Shown here piece after piece: positions 26,760 through 35,709 of a stretch of 55,085 nucleotides of DNA. Both the position numbers and the translations under genes were made by a program. Source of the stretch: SAR86 cluster bacterium SAR86B (GTDB lineage Bacteria; Pseudomonadota; Gammaproteobacteria; Magnimaribacterales; Magnimaribacteraceae); contig CAJJAM010000012.1 of NCBI GenBank assembly GCA_905182235.1, positions 1-55,085 of the forward strand, read 5' to 3'. Numbering within the stretch: position 1 is the stretch's first letter; every line of letters begins with the position of its first letter. A model generated the notes under the pieces. The model made no database searches. It saw only the letters and a list, made by a program, of their open reading frames with translations, and was not told the origin of the DNA.

Positions 26760-27887
26760 ATGGATAATAAAATTTCTAGCGTTGGAAGGGTTACGGCCCA
26801 GTCGGTTGAGTTTAAAGAAACACTCATCCTTGAATCTGGTGATCAATTAGAAAGTCTTGAAATTATATTTGAGACGTATGGAAATCTCAATCCAGATAGA
26901 ACAAATGCTATTTTGGTCTGTCATGCTTTAAGCGGCAATCATCACTCTGCTGGGTATTATAAAAATCCAGATGAAAGGAAAGGTTGGTGGGATAGTCTCA
27001 TAGGACCCGGCAAGGCCATAGACACCAACAAATATTTTGTAGTTTCACCCAACAATCTGGGAGGGTGTCACGGAACAACGGGGCCAACAAGCATTGATCC
27101 AAAAACTCAAGAGATATATGGACCTGACTTTCCTATGATTACTGTCTCTGACTGGGTAAATTGCCAAGCTCTTTTGGCAGATCACCTTGGTATACAAGTA
27201 TGGCATTCTGTAATAGGTGGCAGTCTGGGTGGCATGCAAGCATTAAATTGGTCAATTGCGTATCCGGACAGAATTAAGAAAGCCGGTATTATTGCAGCTG
27301 CTCCAAAATTAAGTGCACAAAATATTGCCTTTAATGAGGTAGCCAGACAGGCCATTATTACAGATCCAGATTATCAAGACGGTTATTACCTAAAAGTAGG
27401 AAAATCTCCTAAAAGAGGCTTGAGGCTTGCAAGAATGGTGGGGCATATTACGTACCTTTCTGATGAAGCCATGCGTGATAAATTTGGACGAGAATTAAAA
27501 GAAGGGAAGCTTAATTTTGGTTACGGTGCGGAATTTGAAGTTGAAAGTTACCTCAGGTACCAAGGAGATATTTTCTCTGAAAGCTTTGACGCAAACACCT
27601 ATCTTCTTATGACGAAATTATTGGACTACTTTGATCCTGCAGATAAATGCAATGGAAACTTAGTAAAAGCTTTTGAGCCCATCAAAGCTCAAGTCATGGT
27701 CATCTCTTTTACCAGCGATTGGAGGTTCTCGCCGGAGCGATCTAAAGAAATATCAGATGCCCTTTTGGAGGCTAATAAAAACGTAAGCTACCTTGAAATT
27801 AAATCCACTCATGGCCATGACTCCTTTCTGTTTTCTGAAGATAGATACGTAAGAGCCATTAAAGCCTTTCTAGGGAATGATCAATGA
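26760..27887 (+). CDS. metX: Homoserine O-acyltransferase MetX
   Basis: 375 residues, alpha/beta hydrolase fold. The nucleophile is S155 in IGGSLGGMQ; the acid is D320 in FTSDWRFSP and the histidine lies in THGHDSFLF at 350-358. [12 protein letters not shown] and [12 protein letters not shown] are family signatures. It acylates homoserine with acetyl-CoA or succinyl-CoA; MetX proteins of Proteobacteria include both specificities, and the donor cannot be fixed here. It is preceded by a SAM-II/SAM-V-like riboswitch and terminator, consistent with repression by S-adenosylmethionine. The ATG at 26760 has only a weak ribosome binding site because the terminator T-run abuts it. It overlaps metW by four bases. 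Confidence 0.95.
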   Translation: MDNKISSVGRVTAQSVEFKETLILESGDQLESLEIIFETYGNLNPDRTNAILVCHALSGNHHSAGYYKNPDERKGWWDSLIGPGKAIDTNKYFVVSPNNLGGCHGTTGPTSIDPKTQEIYGPDFPMITVSDWVNCQALLADHLGIQVWHSVIGGSLGGMQALNWSIAYPDRIKKAGIIAAAPKLSAQNIAFNEVARQAIITDPDYQDGYYLKVGKSPKRGLRLARMVGHITYLSDEAMRDKFGRELKEGKLNFGYGAEFEVESYLRYQGDIFSESFDANTYLLMTKLLDYFDPADKCNGNLVKAFEPIKAQVMVISFTSDWRFSPERSKEISDALLEANKNVSYLEIKSTHGHDSFLFSEDRYVRAIKAFLGNDQ

Positions 27888-28471
27888 GTACTTTATCGGT
27901 TATAGAAAAATGGGTAGAAGAAAAAGCCAAGGTTCTTGACTTGGGTTGTGGTAATGGAGATATCCTCTCAAAACTTCAAAAAACTAAAAGCATTAATGGC
28001 CTTGGTGTTGAAATTGAAGAAAAAAATATAGAAGAATGTCTGCTTAAAAATATAAACGTCATAGAACAGAATATTGATGATGGTCTTGCCAATTTTTCTA
28101 ACGATAGCTTTGATGTAGTAATTTTAAGTCAAACGATTCAAGTTCTTAAAAATCCTAATACCGCTCTAGAGGAGATAACGCGCATAGGCAAAACTTGCAT
28201 AGTTACTATTCCTAACTTTGGACATTGGAGATCCAGGCTAAGCCTTTTATTCAATGGCAGAATGCCAGTAACCAGTCCTTTGCCTGAAAGTTGGCACGGA
28301 ACATCCAATATTCATTTGTGTACTCTTCAAGATTTTGAGATGTTATGCGCTGAATTATCAATATCAATAGAAGAAAGGGTTGCCGTCAGTTCAAACAATG
28401 AAAGTAAATGGTATCTTAATATTTGGCCAAATCTTTTTAGCGCCTCTGCTATTTATAAGATTTCTAAATGA
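27884..28471 (+). CDS. metW: Methionine biosynthesis protein MetW
   Basis: 195 residues with a class I SAM-methyltransferase-like fold: [15 protein letters not shown] near residue 17, [14 protein letters not shown], and the family-specific [18 protein letters not shown] and [15 protein letters not shown]. MetW accompanies MetX in proteobacteria and is needed for full homoserine acyltransferase activity in some species. The overlaps ATGA with metX and rdgB on either side indicate one transcription and translation unit under the riboswitch. Confidence 0.95.
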   Translation: MSTLSVIEKWVEEKAKVLDLGCGNGDILSKLQKTKSINGLGVEIEEKNIEECLLKNINVIEQNIDDGLANFSNDSFDVVILSQTIQVLKNPNTALEEITRIGKTCIVTIPNFGHWRSRLSLLFNGRMPVTSPLPESWHGTSNIHLCTLQDFEMLCAELSISIEERVAVSSNNESKWYLNIWPNLFSASAIYKISK

Positions 28472-29052
28472 AGATTATCTTAGCAACTAGAAATAAAGGA
28501 AAAGTTAAAGAATTCAACGTCCTTGCTGAAGGCACAAAACTGGAATTCATCCCCCTTCCCAAAGAAATTGGAAATTTGCCGGAAGAGACAGGTACTACAT
28601 TCCAAGAGAACGCCCTAATCAAGGCTAAGTTTGCTTTTGAAAATTGTGGTGGCGTTGCCTGTCTAGCAGATGATTCCGGTCTTGAAGTTAATTTTTTAGA
28701 CGGCGCACCCGGAATTTATTCTGCGAGGTATTCAGAAGAAGGGACTGATTACAGCAATACCCTGAAACTCCTTAAAAAAATGAATGGCGTTCCTAAAGAA
28801 GACAGGAAGGCGTCTTTTAAATGCAGCCTAGTGCTCTTAGGTAAAGAATACAATCACACCGTAGAGGGTTCTTTTGAAGGTGAAATAGGCACCCTTCTAA
28901 AAGGGAAGAATGGATTTGGATATGACCCTATCTTTGTGGTACCGGGCTCAGGATTACATTTAGCAGAGCTTAATCAAATCGAAAAAATTAAAATTAGCCA
29001 TAGGGCAATAGCTTTTAGAGAACTGAAGGCCGTTTTGGAAGTTTCTAAATAA
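28468..29052 (+). CDS. rdgB: dITP/XTP pyrophosphatase (RdgB/HAM1)
   Basis: 194 residues. It opens with ILATRNKGKVKEF and carries ETGTTFQENALIKAKFAF, the core LADDSGLEVNFLDGAPGIYSAR (about residues 68-89) and FGYDPIFVVPG. It hydrolyses non-canonical purine triphosphates to keep them out of nucleic acids. As the third gene of the metX leader operon it may be co-regulated with methionine synthesis, which is an odd but common gene arrangement. Its stop overlaps by eight bases the end of the convergent trmB. Confidence 0.95.
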   Translation: MKIILATRNKGKVKEFNVLAEGTKLEFIPLPKEIGNLPEETGTTFQENALIKAKFAFENCGGVACLADDSGLEVNFLDGAPGIYSARYSEEGTDYSNTLKLLKKMNGVPKEDRKASFKCSLVLLGKEYNHTVEGSFEGEIGTLLKGKNGFGYDPIFVVPGSGLHLAELNQIEKIKISHRAIAFRELKAVLEVSK

Positions 29053-29716
29053 ATTTTTGGTATATAAGGTTATTAAGTAACCTGCCCTCTCTTAAGGCTT
29101 TTCTCTCATAACTTGTGGATGGTATTTCTTGGTAACTAATCTCAAGATCAGCTATTGAATTCTTATCCCACCCCTTAACAGACTCAAAAACTTTAGAAAT
29201 ATGTTTTGCATAATCCTCCCAATCTGTTTTGCAATAAAAGAAACCACGAGGTATCAAAGATGAGTTTATTAAATCCAAGAACTCTTCTTGGACGATGCGT
29301 CTTTTATGGTGCTTTCTTTTTGGCCACGGGTCTGGATAAAAAAGGACGACCCCTTCTAGGCTCTTTATTGATATATTTTCTTTGAAAACTATTTCTGCAT
29401 CTTTATTTATGATTCTTAAATTTGAAAGGTCACTCAGCCCAGCTTTGGATAATGAAGAGCCGATACCTGATAAATAGACCTCTATGCCTAAGAAATTCTT
29501 ATGAGGGTTATTTTTTGCAAAATGCAACAACGTCTCACCTGAGCCAAAACCTATGTCCGCCACTACGGGGTTATTATTTTTAAAGACCGTCTTAAGATCT
29601 AATTTATCTGAAGTGTCATCTAAGACGTATCTACTCCAAAGGTTGGTGAGGGCATCTTGTTGTGCCGAAGTAACCCTTCCCCTTCTTAAAACAAAACTTC
29701 TTGGCTTTGATTGCAT
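29045..29716 (-). CDS. trmB: tRNA (guanine-N7-)-methyltransferase TrmB
   Basis: 223 residues. SAM-binding is in VADIGFGSGETLLHFA; the EVYLSGIGSSL segment and the catalytic LFYPDPWPKRKHHKRRIV follow, and the C terminus has STSYERKALREGR. It makes m7G46 in tRNA variable loops. It lies downstream of rpoH on the minus strand with a 51-base gap, so read-through from rpoH is possible. It is convergent with rdgB, overlapping by eight bases. Confidence 0.95.
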   Translation of the reverse strand: MQSKPRSFVLRRGRVTSAQQDALTNLWSRYVLDDTSDKLDLKTVFKNNNPVVADIGFGSGETLLHFAKNNPHKNFLGIEVYLSGIGSSLSKAGLSDLSNLRIINKDAEIVFKENISIKSLEGVVLFYPDPWPKRKHHKRRIVQEEFLDLINSSLIPRGFFYCKTDWEDYAKHISKVFESVKGWDKNSIADLEISYQEIPSTSYERKALREGRLLNNLIYQKFI

Positions 29717-29767
29717 GTATTGTAAAAAAAAGAAATTCTAATTTAAAAGATTAAAAAATTGATAGTG

Positions 29768-30658
29768 CTAACTTGATGCAAGAGATTGTTTTACTTTCTT
29801 CATTGCATTTTTTTCTATTTGGCGGACTCTTTCAGCTGAAATATGGTACTTTTCAGCTAAATCATGAAGGGTAAGTTTTTCATCTGCCAACCACCGGTCC
29901 TGAAGAATGTCTCTACTTCTGTCGTCAAGTTCATTAATTGCCTTGTGGAGTGAAGTGGTGTTTTCTTCTTTCATCATCTCCTTCTCAACGATGTCCTCTG
30001 GGTTAGATGCTTCATCTTGTAAGTAATGAGAAGGCGAATACACGGCTTCGTCATCATCAGAATCAGCCAAAGGATCAAATGATATGTCTGAACCGCTAAG
30101 TCTCTTTTCCATTTCCCTCACTTCGGAAGGCTTCACTTTTAGATCCTTAGAAATAGAATCAATTTCTTGGTCAGTTAACCAGTCCAGTCCTTTCTTTTTA
30201 CTCCTGAGATTAAAAAATAACTTTCTTTGTGCTTTGGTTGTTGCGACTTTAACAATCTTCCAGTTCTTAAGAACGTACTCATGAATTTCTGCTTTTATCC
30301 AGTGCACAGCGTAAGAAACAACCCTAACTCCGGCTTCGGGGTTAAATTTTCTTACTGCCTTCATTAGGCCAACATTCCCTTCTTGGATAAGGTCCGCTTC
30401 AGAGAGGCCATACCCCGAATAAGTTTTTGCTATGTAAATAACAAACCTTAGATGGGCCAAAACTAATTTTCTTGCAGCGTCCAGATCATTTCTGTAATAG
30501 AGGTCTTCTGCTAACTTTTTTTCTTCTTCGGGCGTTAAAATGCCAATGCTATGAACAGCGTTTATGTAAGCCTGAAGGTCGCCCCCAGGAGAAGTTAAGT
30601 CCATCTCTGTGAGAGCTGTACCTTTTTTTTCTTGTTCTTTTACTTTCTTTTTACTCAT
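29768..30658 (-). CDS. rpoH: RNA polymerase heat-shock sigma factor RpoH (sigma-32)
   Basis: 296 residues. Region 1.2/2 has LTPEEEKKLAEDLYYRNDLDAAR and the core-binding LVLAHLRFVIYIAKTYSGYG with DLIQEGNVGLMKAVRKFNP; the RpoH box is QRKLFFNLR at about residues 142-150, the element separating sigma-32 from RpoD and RpoS. Region 4.2 ends YHISAERVRQIEKNAMKKVK. (Long stretches are quoted in pieces.) It directs heat-shock transcription; hspQ in this window is a possible target. There is a lysine-rich N-terminal extension and an acidic stretch DPLADSDDDEA in the linker between regions 3 and 4. The start is ATG at 30658. Confidence 0.95.
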   Translation of the reverse strand: MSKKKVKEQEKKGTALTEMDLTSPGGDLQAYINAVHSIGILTPEEEKKLAEDLYYRNDLDAARKLVLAHLRFVIYIAKTYSGYGLSEADLIQEGNVGLMKAVRKFNPEAGVRVVSYAVHWIKAEIHEYVLKNWKIVKVATTKAQRKLFFNLRSKKKGLDWLTDQEIDSISKDLKVKPSEVREMEKRLSGSDISFDPLADSDDDEAVYSPSHYLQDEASNPEDIVEKEMMKEENTTSLHKAINELDDRSRDILQDRWLADEKLTLHDLAEKYHISAERVRQIEKNAMKKVKQSLASS

Positions 30659-30794
30659 AAAACAGATGAATTCTACATTTTTAGCATTTGATTGTGAAAT
30701 TTACTAGATTTTAAAAAAAACAGAGACTTAACTATCAAATTCCAAATCCATCTATAAAATCTATTTTTTAGACAAAAAATCTTACAAATTATTT

Positions 30795-31757
30795 ATGAAA
30801 GCAATAGAGATTATTCAAAAAGAACTGAAATTGGTAGATTTTCCAATCCCAGAACCTGGGCCTGGAGAAGTTCTTATCAAGGTAAAGGCGACTGCCATAA
30901 ATAGAGCAGATTTAATGCAAAAAAACGGTTTGTACCCGCCTCCTCCTGGAGCAAGTCAAATTATGGGGCTCGAATGCAGCGGAGTAATTGAAAAAATTGG
31001 ATCCAATGTTTCATTAAGAAGAGAAGGAGAGGAAGTTTGTGCTCTTCTTTCAGGTGGGGGTTACGCTGAATATGTCACGTGTCCCGAAGAGCAGGTAATA
31101 CCTGTCCCTAAAGGACTGGACTGGATTTCGTCGGCTTCTATTCCGGAGGTGTATGCGACTTGCTGGTTAAATTTATTCATGGAAGCCAATCTAAAGGCAG
31201 GTGAAAAAGTAGTGTTTCATGCTGGAGCCAGTGGGATAGGAACGGCAGGCATTCAACTGTGTAGCAATTTTGGTTGTGAAAGTTTCGTCACGGCTGGATC
31301 ACAAGAAAAAATAGATTTTTGTACAAATCTAGGTGCTTCCGGTGGCTCTATACGCGGGGGGAAGATTTTTGATGATATTGATGAGTGGTCTCCTGACGGA
31401 GTAAATATCATTTTAGATCCTGTAGGAGGAAAGTACTTAGAAGATAATCTAAAGGTTTTAGCTCTAGAAGGTAGATTGGTAATAATAGGATTAATGGGCG
31501 GGGCAAAAGCTGACCTTAATTTGGGTCATCTAATGATAAAAAGACAAAAAATTATAGGTTCGACTATAAGAGCAAGGAGCATAGCTGCTAAAGGATTTGT
31601 TATGAAAGAACTTGAAAATAAAGTGTGGCCTTTGTTTGATAAAGGTCATTTAAAGCCAATTATTCATGCGGTGTTTGATTTAGAAGAAACAGAAAAAGCA
31701 CATCAACTTATTGAAGAAAATAAAAACATAGGCAAGGTTGTATTGAAGGTCGGTTAA
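30795..31757 (+). CDS. NAD(P)H:quinone oxidoreductase, PIG3-like (MDR superfamily)
   Basis: 320 residues of the zinc-free medium-chain dehydrogenase/reductase family. The N-terminal GroES-like domain has EVLIKVKATAINRADLMQ and NGLYPPPPGASQIMGLECSG, diagnostic for the PIG3 quinone reductase group; the nucleotide-binding fold has VFHAGASGIGTAGIQL. No structural-zinc cysteine set is visible. It probably reduces quinones or enones with NADPH. The promoter region upstream (30659-30794) is AT-rich with TATAAA at about 30752 but no convincing -35. Its stop overlaps that of cysQ by four bases. Confidence 0.88.
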   Translation: MKAIEIIQKELKLVDFPIPEPGPGEVLIKVKATAINRADLMQKNGLYPPPPGASQIMGLECSGVIEKIGSNVSLRREGEEVCALLSGGGYAEYVTCPEEQVIPVPKGLDWISSASIPEVYATCWLNLFMEANLKAGEKVVFHAGASGIGTAGIQLCSNFGCESFVTAGSQEKIDFCTNLGASGGSIRGGKIFDDIDEWSPDGVNIILDPVGGKYLEDNLKVLALEGRLVIIGLMGGAKADLNLGHLMIKRQKIIGSTIRARSIAAKGFVMKELENKVWPLFDKGHLKPIIHAVFDLEETEKAHQLIEENKNIGKVVLKVG

Positions 31758-32575
31758 TCTAAATCTAGAGTTTCTAGAATTTCTTGCCAGGGGTATTTTG
31801 AATCAGCAGCGCAATAAAAATAGGGATTCTTTGTTTCGGCTTTAAATTCGTAGCTCAAACTTTGCCCGCTTAAGTCTTTAACTGAAGCACCAGAACCCTC
31901 TGCTACCGCCTGCCCTGCTGCAATGTCCCATTGAAATGTTGGTCCCAATCTACAATATATATCGGCAGAGTTTTCTGCCACCCTGCAAAGTTTAAGCGAA
32001 CTGCCAGCAGGAACTATCTCAACACTTTGAAAGTGGTTTTTTGTTTCTGCTATAAAATCTTCATCAGCTTTTGATTGATGGCTTTTACTGAGAGTTATTC
32101 TGCAGTTACTTTGATCCTGCTCTGAAGTTATTATTCTATGTTCTATATCGTTAGCAATTTTGAAAGAGCCAAAGCCGGGTATTCCGTAAAAGACTTCTCC
32201 TACTGCAGGAGCAGCAACCACTCCTAAAATGGGTTTGCCGTTTTCTATAAGTGCTACATTAACGGTAAATTCTCCGTTTCTATTAATGAATTCTTTCGTG
32301 CCGTCCAAAGGGTCTACAAGCCAAAATATTGGGGCATCTGTGTATTCTTTTTTTGTATCTTCTTCTGATAAAATCGGGAACAAAAGATCTAAATTAGAAA
32401 GACGTTCTGAGATAATTTTGTGTGAACTCAAGTCCGCAAGCGTTACGGGAGATCCATCTTGTTTTATTTCAATGCCGTCATTATCTGCTCCGTAAATATC
32501 CATGACTGCATTACTTGCCTCTTCGCAAATAGTTAAGACTTCTTTAGATAGAGTGATAAGTTCGGATTCTTTCAT
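31754..32575 (-). CDS. cysQ: 3'(2'),5'-bisphosphate nucleotidase CysQ
   Basis: 273 residues of the inositol monophosphatase superfamily. Metal-binding motifs are SEED-like ILSEED at 68-73, DPLDGTKEF at 88-96, and the C-terminal WDIAAGQAVAEGSGA. CysQ hydrolyses 3'-phosphoadenosine 5'-phosphate from sulfate assimilation and coenzyme A turnover. A divergent small ORF and dienoyl-CoA isomerase gene begin beyond its start. No other sulfate-assimilation gene is in this window. Confidence 0.93.
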   Translation of the reverse strand: MKESELITLSKEVLTICEEASNAVMDIYGADNDGIEIKQDGSPVTLADLSSHKIISERLSNLDLLFPILSEEDTKKEYTDAPIFWLVDPLDGTKEFINRNGEFTVNVALIENGKPILGVVAAPAVGEVFYGIPGFGSFKIANDIEHRIITSEQDQSNCRITLSKSHQSKADEDFIAETKNHFQSVEIVPAGSSLKLCRVAENSADIYCRLGPTFQWDIAAGQAVAEGSGASVKDLSGQSLSYEFKAETKNPYFYCAADSKYPWQEILETLDLD

Positions 32576-32634
32576 TTATAGCTTATAATTTTTCTTTTAC
32601 AATACCCCACTAATAAAACTGATTAAAGAACAAT

Positions 32635-32799
32635 ATGGATAACAACGCACTTAAAGAACACGCAGAAGCATTATCAAAAGGCCTAAACCTCTTGAGCAGG
32701 GACAGAAAAGTCGTTATGCCCCATAATAAAACTTTTGATTTAGTAGATGAATTGAAAATTAAAGTAGATGAAATATTAAAAATTGCTGAAGAGCAATAA
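32635..32799 (+). CDS. Small ORF, 54 codons, unknown function
   Basis: ATG at 32635 to TAA at 32797-32799, encoding MDNNALKEHAEALSKG... and ending DELKIKVDEILKIAEEQ. It is strongly charged and predicted to be largely alpha-helical; no transmembrane segment or known motif is visible. Codon use looks like that of its neighbours. It lies 18 bases upstream of the dienoyl-CoA isomerase gene and could be co-transcribed with it, divergent from cysQ. The ribosome binding site is weak (AAAGAA). I do not recognise the family; coding status rests on the clean frame, position and codon use. Confidence 0.6.
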   Translation: MDNNALKEHAEALSKGLNLLSRDRKVVMPHNKTFDLVDELKIKVDEILKIAEEQ

Positions 32800-32817
32800 G
32801 GCCTGAAGGAGAAGAGT

Positions 32818-33669
32818 ATGAATTACAGTTGTTTTAACCTAGAAATAAAAGACAAAGTTGCCCATGTAAATATGTGCAGGCCCGATGAATTTAACTCAAT
32901 GAATAAGGCCTTTTGGTCAGAATTGCCTCATTTAATTGATACTATTTCAAATGATGCAAGTGCACGAGTGATAGTACTTTCAGGAGAAGGGAGGCATTTC
33001 TGTGCTGGTATGGACTTAGCTAATTTTACTCAGGGCGGTGAAGGTCCTAAAGCTCACTTAGGAATGAGAAAAGAGTCGGGCTACAGAGTTACTCTTGATC
33101 TCCAGTACACAATCACATGCCTTGAGAAGGCTCGAATACCAGTAATAGCAGCAATTCAAGGTGCTTGTGTGGGCGGTGGTGTGGACCTGGCTACTGCAGC
33201 AGATTTCCGTTTCTGCACAAAAGATGCGTTCTTTTGCATACAAGAAATTAACATAGGCATGGCGGCAGATGTTGGAACTCTGCAAAGAATCCCTAGACTA
33301 ATACCAGAAGGCGTCGTAAGAGAATTAGCGTACACAGGAAGAAGGTTCTTGTCTGAAGAAGCTTTAAAACATGGAATGGTAAATCAAATTTTTGATACTC
33401 ATGAAGAAATGATGCTAGGCGTTATGGAGGTAGCTAAAGAAATAGCCTCTAAAGGTCCTCTTGCAATAGCCGGGACAAAAGAATCCTTAAACTACGGAAG
33501 AGATCACACGGTTGAGGAGTCGCTCAATCATATTGCTCTTTGGAATACTGCCGTGGGAATAAATGACGAAATGGGTACTGTATTTAAAGCAAAAGCTGAG
33601 AATAAAGAACCAGAATTTGAAGACCTTCTACCTAGAAGAAAATATCTTGATGGGGAATTTAGCGCTTAG
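32818..33669 (+). CDS. Crotonase-family delta(3,5)-delta(2,4)-dienoyl-CoA isomerase-like
   Basis: 283 residues. CoA-binding oxyanion elements are HFCAGMDLANF (60-70) and GACVGGGVDLATAADF (115-130). The three acidic residues typical of ECH1-type dienoyl-CoA isomerases are all in place: D123 in GGGVDL, E143 in QEINIG and D151 in GMAADVGTLQR. It would isomerise dienoyl-CoA intermediates in beta-oxidation of unsaturated fatty acids. A strong AAGGAGAAG ribosome binding site precedes the ATG. An acyl-CoA dehydrogenase lies two genes downstream on the opposite strand. A generic enoyl-CoA hydratase is less likely because of the D151 pattern. Confidence 0.9.
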   Translation: MNYSCFNLEIKDKVAHVNMCRPDEFNSMNKAFWSELPHLIDTISNDASARVIVLSGEGRHFCAGMDLANFTQGGEGPKAHLGMRKESGYRVTLDLQYTITCLEKARIPVIAAIQGACVGGGVDLATAADFRFCTKDAFFCIQEINIGMAADVGTLQRIPRLIPEGVVRELAYTGRRFLSEEALKHGMVNQIFDTHEEMMLGVMEVAKEIASKGPLAIAGTKESLNYGRDHTVEESLNHIALWNTAVGINDEMGTVFKAKAENKEPEFEDLLPRRKYLDGEFSA

Positions 33670-33670
33670 T

Positions 33671-34441
33671 TTATTTCCTTAAAAATACGGGAGAAAACTC
33701 ACCAGAATCTTTTTTACTGTACTTGTATCCGCCAGCATCGAATGTTTTTAAAGCCTCCAGAGAGTCGACTTTATTTTGAATGATGTACCTTGCCATCATT
33801 CCTCTAGCTTTTTTAGCGTAGAAACTAATAATTTTGTATTTACCGTTCTTGTAATCTTTAAAAACGGGACTTATGCATGGCCCTATCAACTCGTCACGGT
33901 TAACGGAAGAAAAGTACTCCACTGAAGCTAGATTTATCACCCCTTTATTTTTATGAGATTTTAAAAGCGTATTCAAGTGGTTCGTGATCTTGTTCCCCCA
34001 GAATTCATAAAGGTTCTTACCTTTCTTGGTTTGCATCTTCGTTCCCATTTCTAATCGGTAAGGATATATAAGGTCTAAGGGCTTAAGTAAGCCATAAAGA
34101 CCTGACAAGATCCCCAGATGTTTTTGAGCGTAATTAATTTCTCTCTTGGTTAGTGAATTGGCTTCAAGGCCCATATAAACATCCCCTTTAAAAGCATATA
34201 TAGCTTGTCTTGAAACAACGGAAGGTTTGGTAGGAGACTTCCAATTCATGTTCCTTTCAAAGTTTAATTCGGATAATTTCTCACTTAAACCCATTAAACT
34301 GGAAAGGTCATCAGGGGATTTATTCTGGAGCTCTTTTATTAAAATCTTAGAATCTTTGAGGTGCTCAGAGACACTAAAGTCATCTATTGCAAGATTACTT
34401 TCGTAGTCTAAAGTTTTAGCCGGTGCAATTAGAGAAATCAT
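33671..34441 (-). CDS. yaaA: Peroxide stress protein YaaA
   Basis: 256 residues of the YaaA/DUF328 family: MISLIAPAKTLDYES opening, LMGLSEKLSELNFERN, AIYAFKGDVYMGLEA, LGILSGLYGLLKPLDLI (about 128-144), FWGNKIT, and a C-terminal YAKKARGMMARYIIQNKV region. In E. coli YaaA lowers free iron and limits oxidative damage during peroxide stress. It lies 1 base from the convergent isomerase gene and 3 bases downstream of the acyl-CoA dehydrogenase, so it is probably co-transcribed with the latter. Confidence 0.94.
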   Translation of the reverse strand: MISLIAPAKTLDYESNLAIDDFSVSEHLKDSKILIKELQNKSPDDLSSLMGLSEKLSELNFERNMNWKSPTKPSVVSRQAIYAFKGDVYMGLEANSLTKREINYAQKHLGILSGLYGLLKPLDLIYPYRLEMGTKMQTKKGKNLYEFWGNKITNHLNTLLKSHKNKGVINLASVEYFSSVNRDELIGPCISPVFKDYKNGKYKIISFYAKKARGMMARYIIQNKVDSLEALKTFDAGGYKYSKKDSGEFSPVFLRK

Positions 34442-34444
34442 TAA

Positions 34445-35656
34445 TTAAAGACCCAGTACTAATTTGGCCATTATATTTCTTTGTATTTCATTTGAACCTG
34501 CATAAATACTGGCTTTTCTGTAATTAAAATACCTAGGCGCAGATGTGTTAGCAAACTGACTGCCAATCGGTTCTTCGTTGTGGCCCAATTCAGGTCCAGG
34601 GTTATTAAAAGGCAGTGCATAATATCCTACTAGCTCTACGGCTAGCTCAGTAATAGCTTGACCTATTTCAGTTCCTCTAGCTTTTAATAATGAAGATTCT
34701 GGTCCAACATTTTGTCCGGCAGTTAGGCTTCCTAGTATGCGCAACTCTGTGGCCTCCATGGCATTAATCTGCACTTCAATTTTAGCTAATTTTTCTATAA
34801 ATCCGATGTCTTCTGATAAAGAAGAGCTGCCTACGTCTTCAGATTGAGCTCTTAATCTGAGTTTAGAAAGCTGAGAGTAAAGTTCTGAAGAATAACCATT
34901 GCCTCTTTCAAACTCCAAAAGATATTTAGCGTAAGTCCACCCCTTGCCCTCTTCGCCTATTAAGTTTTCTTTGGGGACCTTAACATCCTCAAAAAATACA
35001 GTATTCACTTCATGATGACCTATAGGAGTGTTATCTAAGGTATTGATAGGTTGTACAACAATTCCAGGGGTATTCATGTCTATAAGAAGAAACGATATTC
35101 CTTTTTGAGGTATGTCTTCTTGGCTAGTCCTTACCAAGCAAAAAATCATGTCGGCATGCTGCGCAAGAGTTGTCCACGTCTTTGCACCATTAATCAGGTA
35201 ATGATCCCCTTTGTCTTCCGCTTTTGTTTTTAATGATGCGAGATCTGATCCAGAGCCAGGCTCTGAATAACCCTGACACCACCATACTTGTGAAGCCAAT
35301 ATCTCAGGAAGATATTTATTTTTTTGTTCATCTGAACCAAAAGCCATGATAACTGGAGCTACCATTTTCTCTCCAAACGCAACCACTGAAGGCGCACTGG
35401 CAGCTGACATTTCTTTATTGAACATAAATTTCTGAGATGCCGTAAATGCAGCGCCTCCGTACTCCTTAGGCCAATTGATTCCAGCCCACCCTTTTGAATA
35501 AAGTGCTTGCTGCCATTGCATGTGTTCGTCTTTTGTCAGGTGGCCATTTGGACTGCCGACGTACCTTTCTTTCATGTCTTCAGGATAATTTTCTTTTATC
35601 CAGTCTTTAACTTCTTTTTGAAAGTTTAGTTCTTCTTGTGTAAATTGTAGATTCAT
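34445..35656 (-). CDS. Acyl-CoA dehydrogenase family protein
   Basis: 403 residues. The N-terminal helical domain begins LQFTQEELNFQKEVKDWIKENYP; the middle beta domain has WCQGYSEPGSGSDLASLKT and GAKTWTTLAQHADMIFCLVRT; the C-terminal helical domain ends YRKASIYAGSNEIQRNIMAKLVLG, with FAD contacts GSNEIQRN. It oxidises an acyl-CoA to the enoyl-CoA with FAD and passes electrons to ETF. Chain-length or steroid-type specificity cannot be read. It is divergent from the TRAP small permease gene, with a 53-base gap. Confidence 0.9.
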   Translation of the reverse strand: MNLQFTQEELNFQKEVKDWIKENYPEDMKERYVGSPNGHLTKDEHMQWQQALYSKGWAGINWPKEYGGAAFTASQKFMFNKEMSAASAPSVVAFGEKMVAPVIMAFGSDEQKNKYLPEILASQVWWCQGYSEPGSGSDLASLKTKAEDKGDHYLINGAKTWTTLAQHADMIFCLVRTSQEDIPQKGISFLLIDMNTPGIVVQPINTLDNTPIGHHEVNTVFFEDVKVPKENLIGEEGKGWTYAKYLLEFERGNGYSSELYSQLSKLRLRAQSEDVGSSSLSEDIGFIEKLAKIEVQINAMEATELRILGSLTAGQNVGPESSLLKARGTEIGQAITELAVELVGYYALPFNNPGPELGHNEEPIGSQFANTSAPRYFNYRKASIYAGSNEIQRNIMAKLVLGL

Positions 35657-35709
35657 ATATTCCTCTCCTTAATTATAAGCCATAAATAAACTAAAAATAA
35701 ATTAATCTG

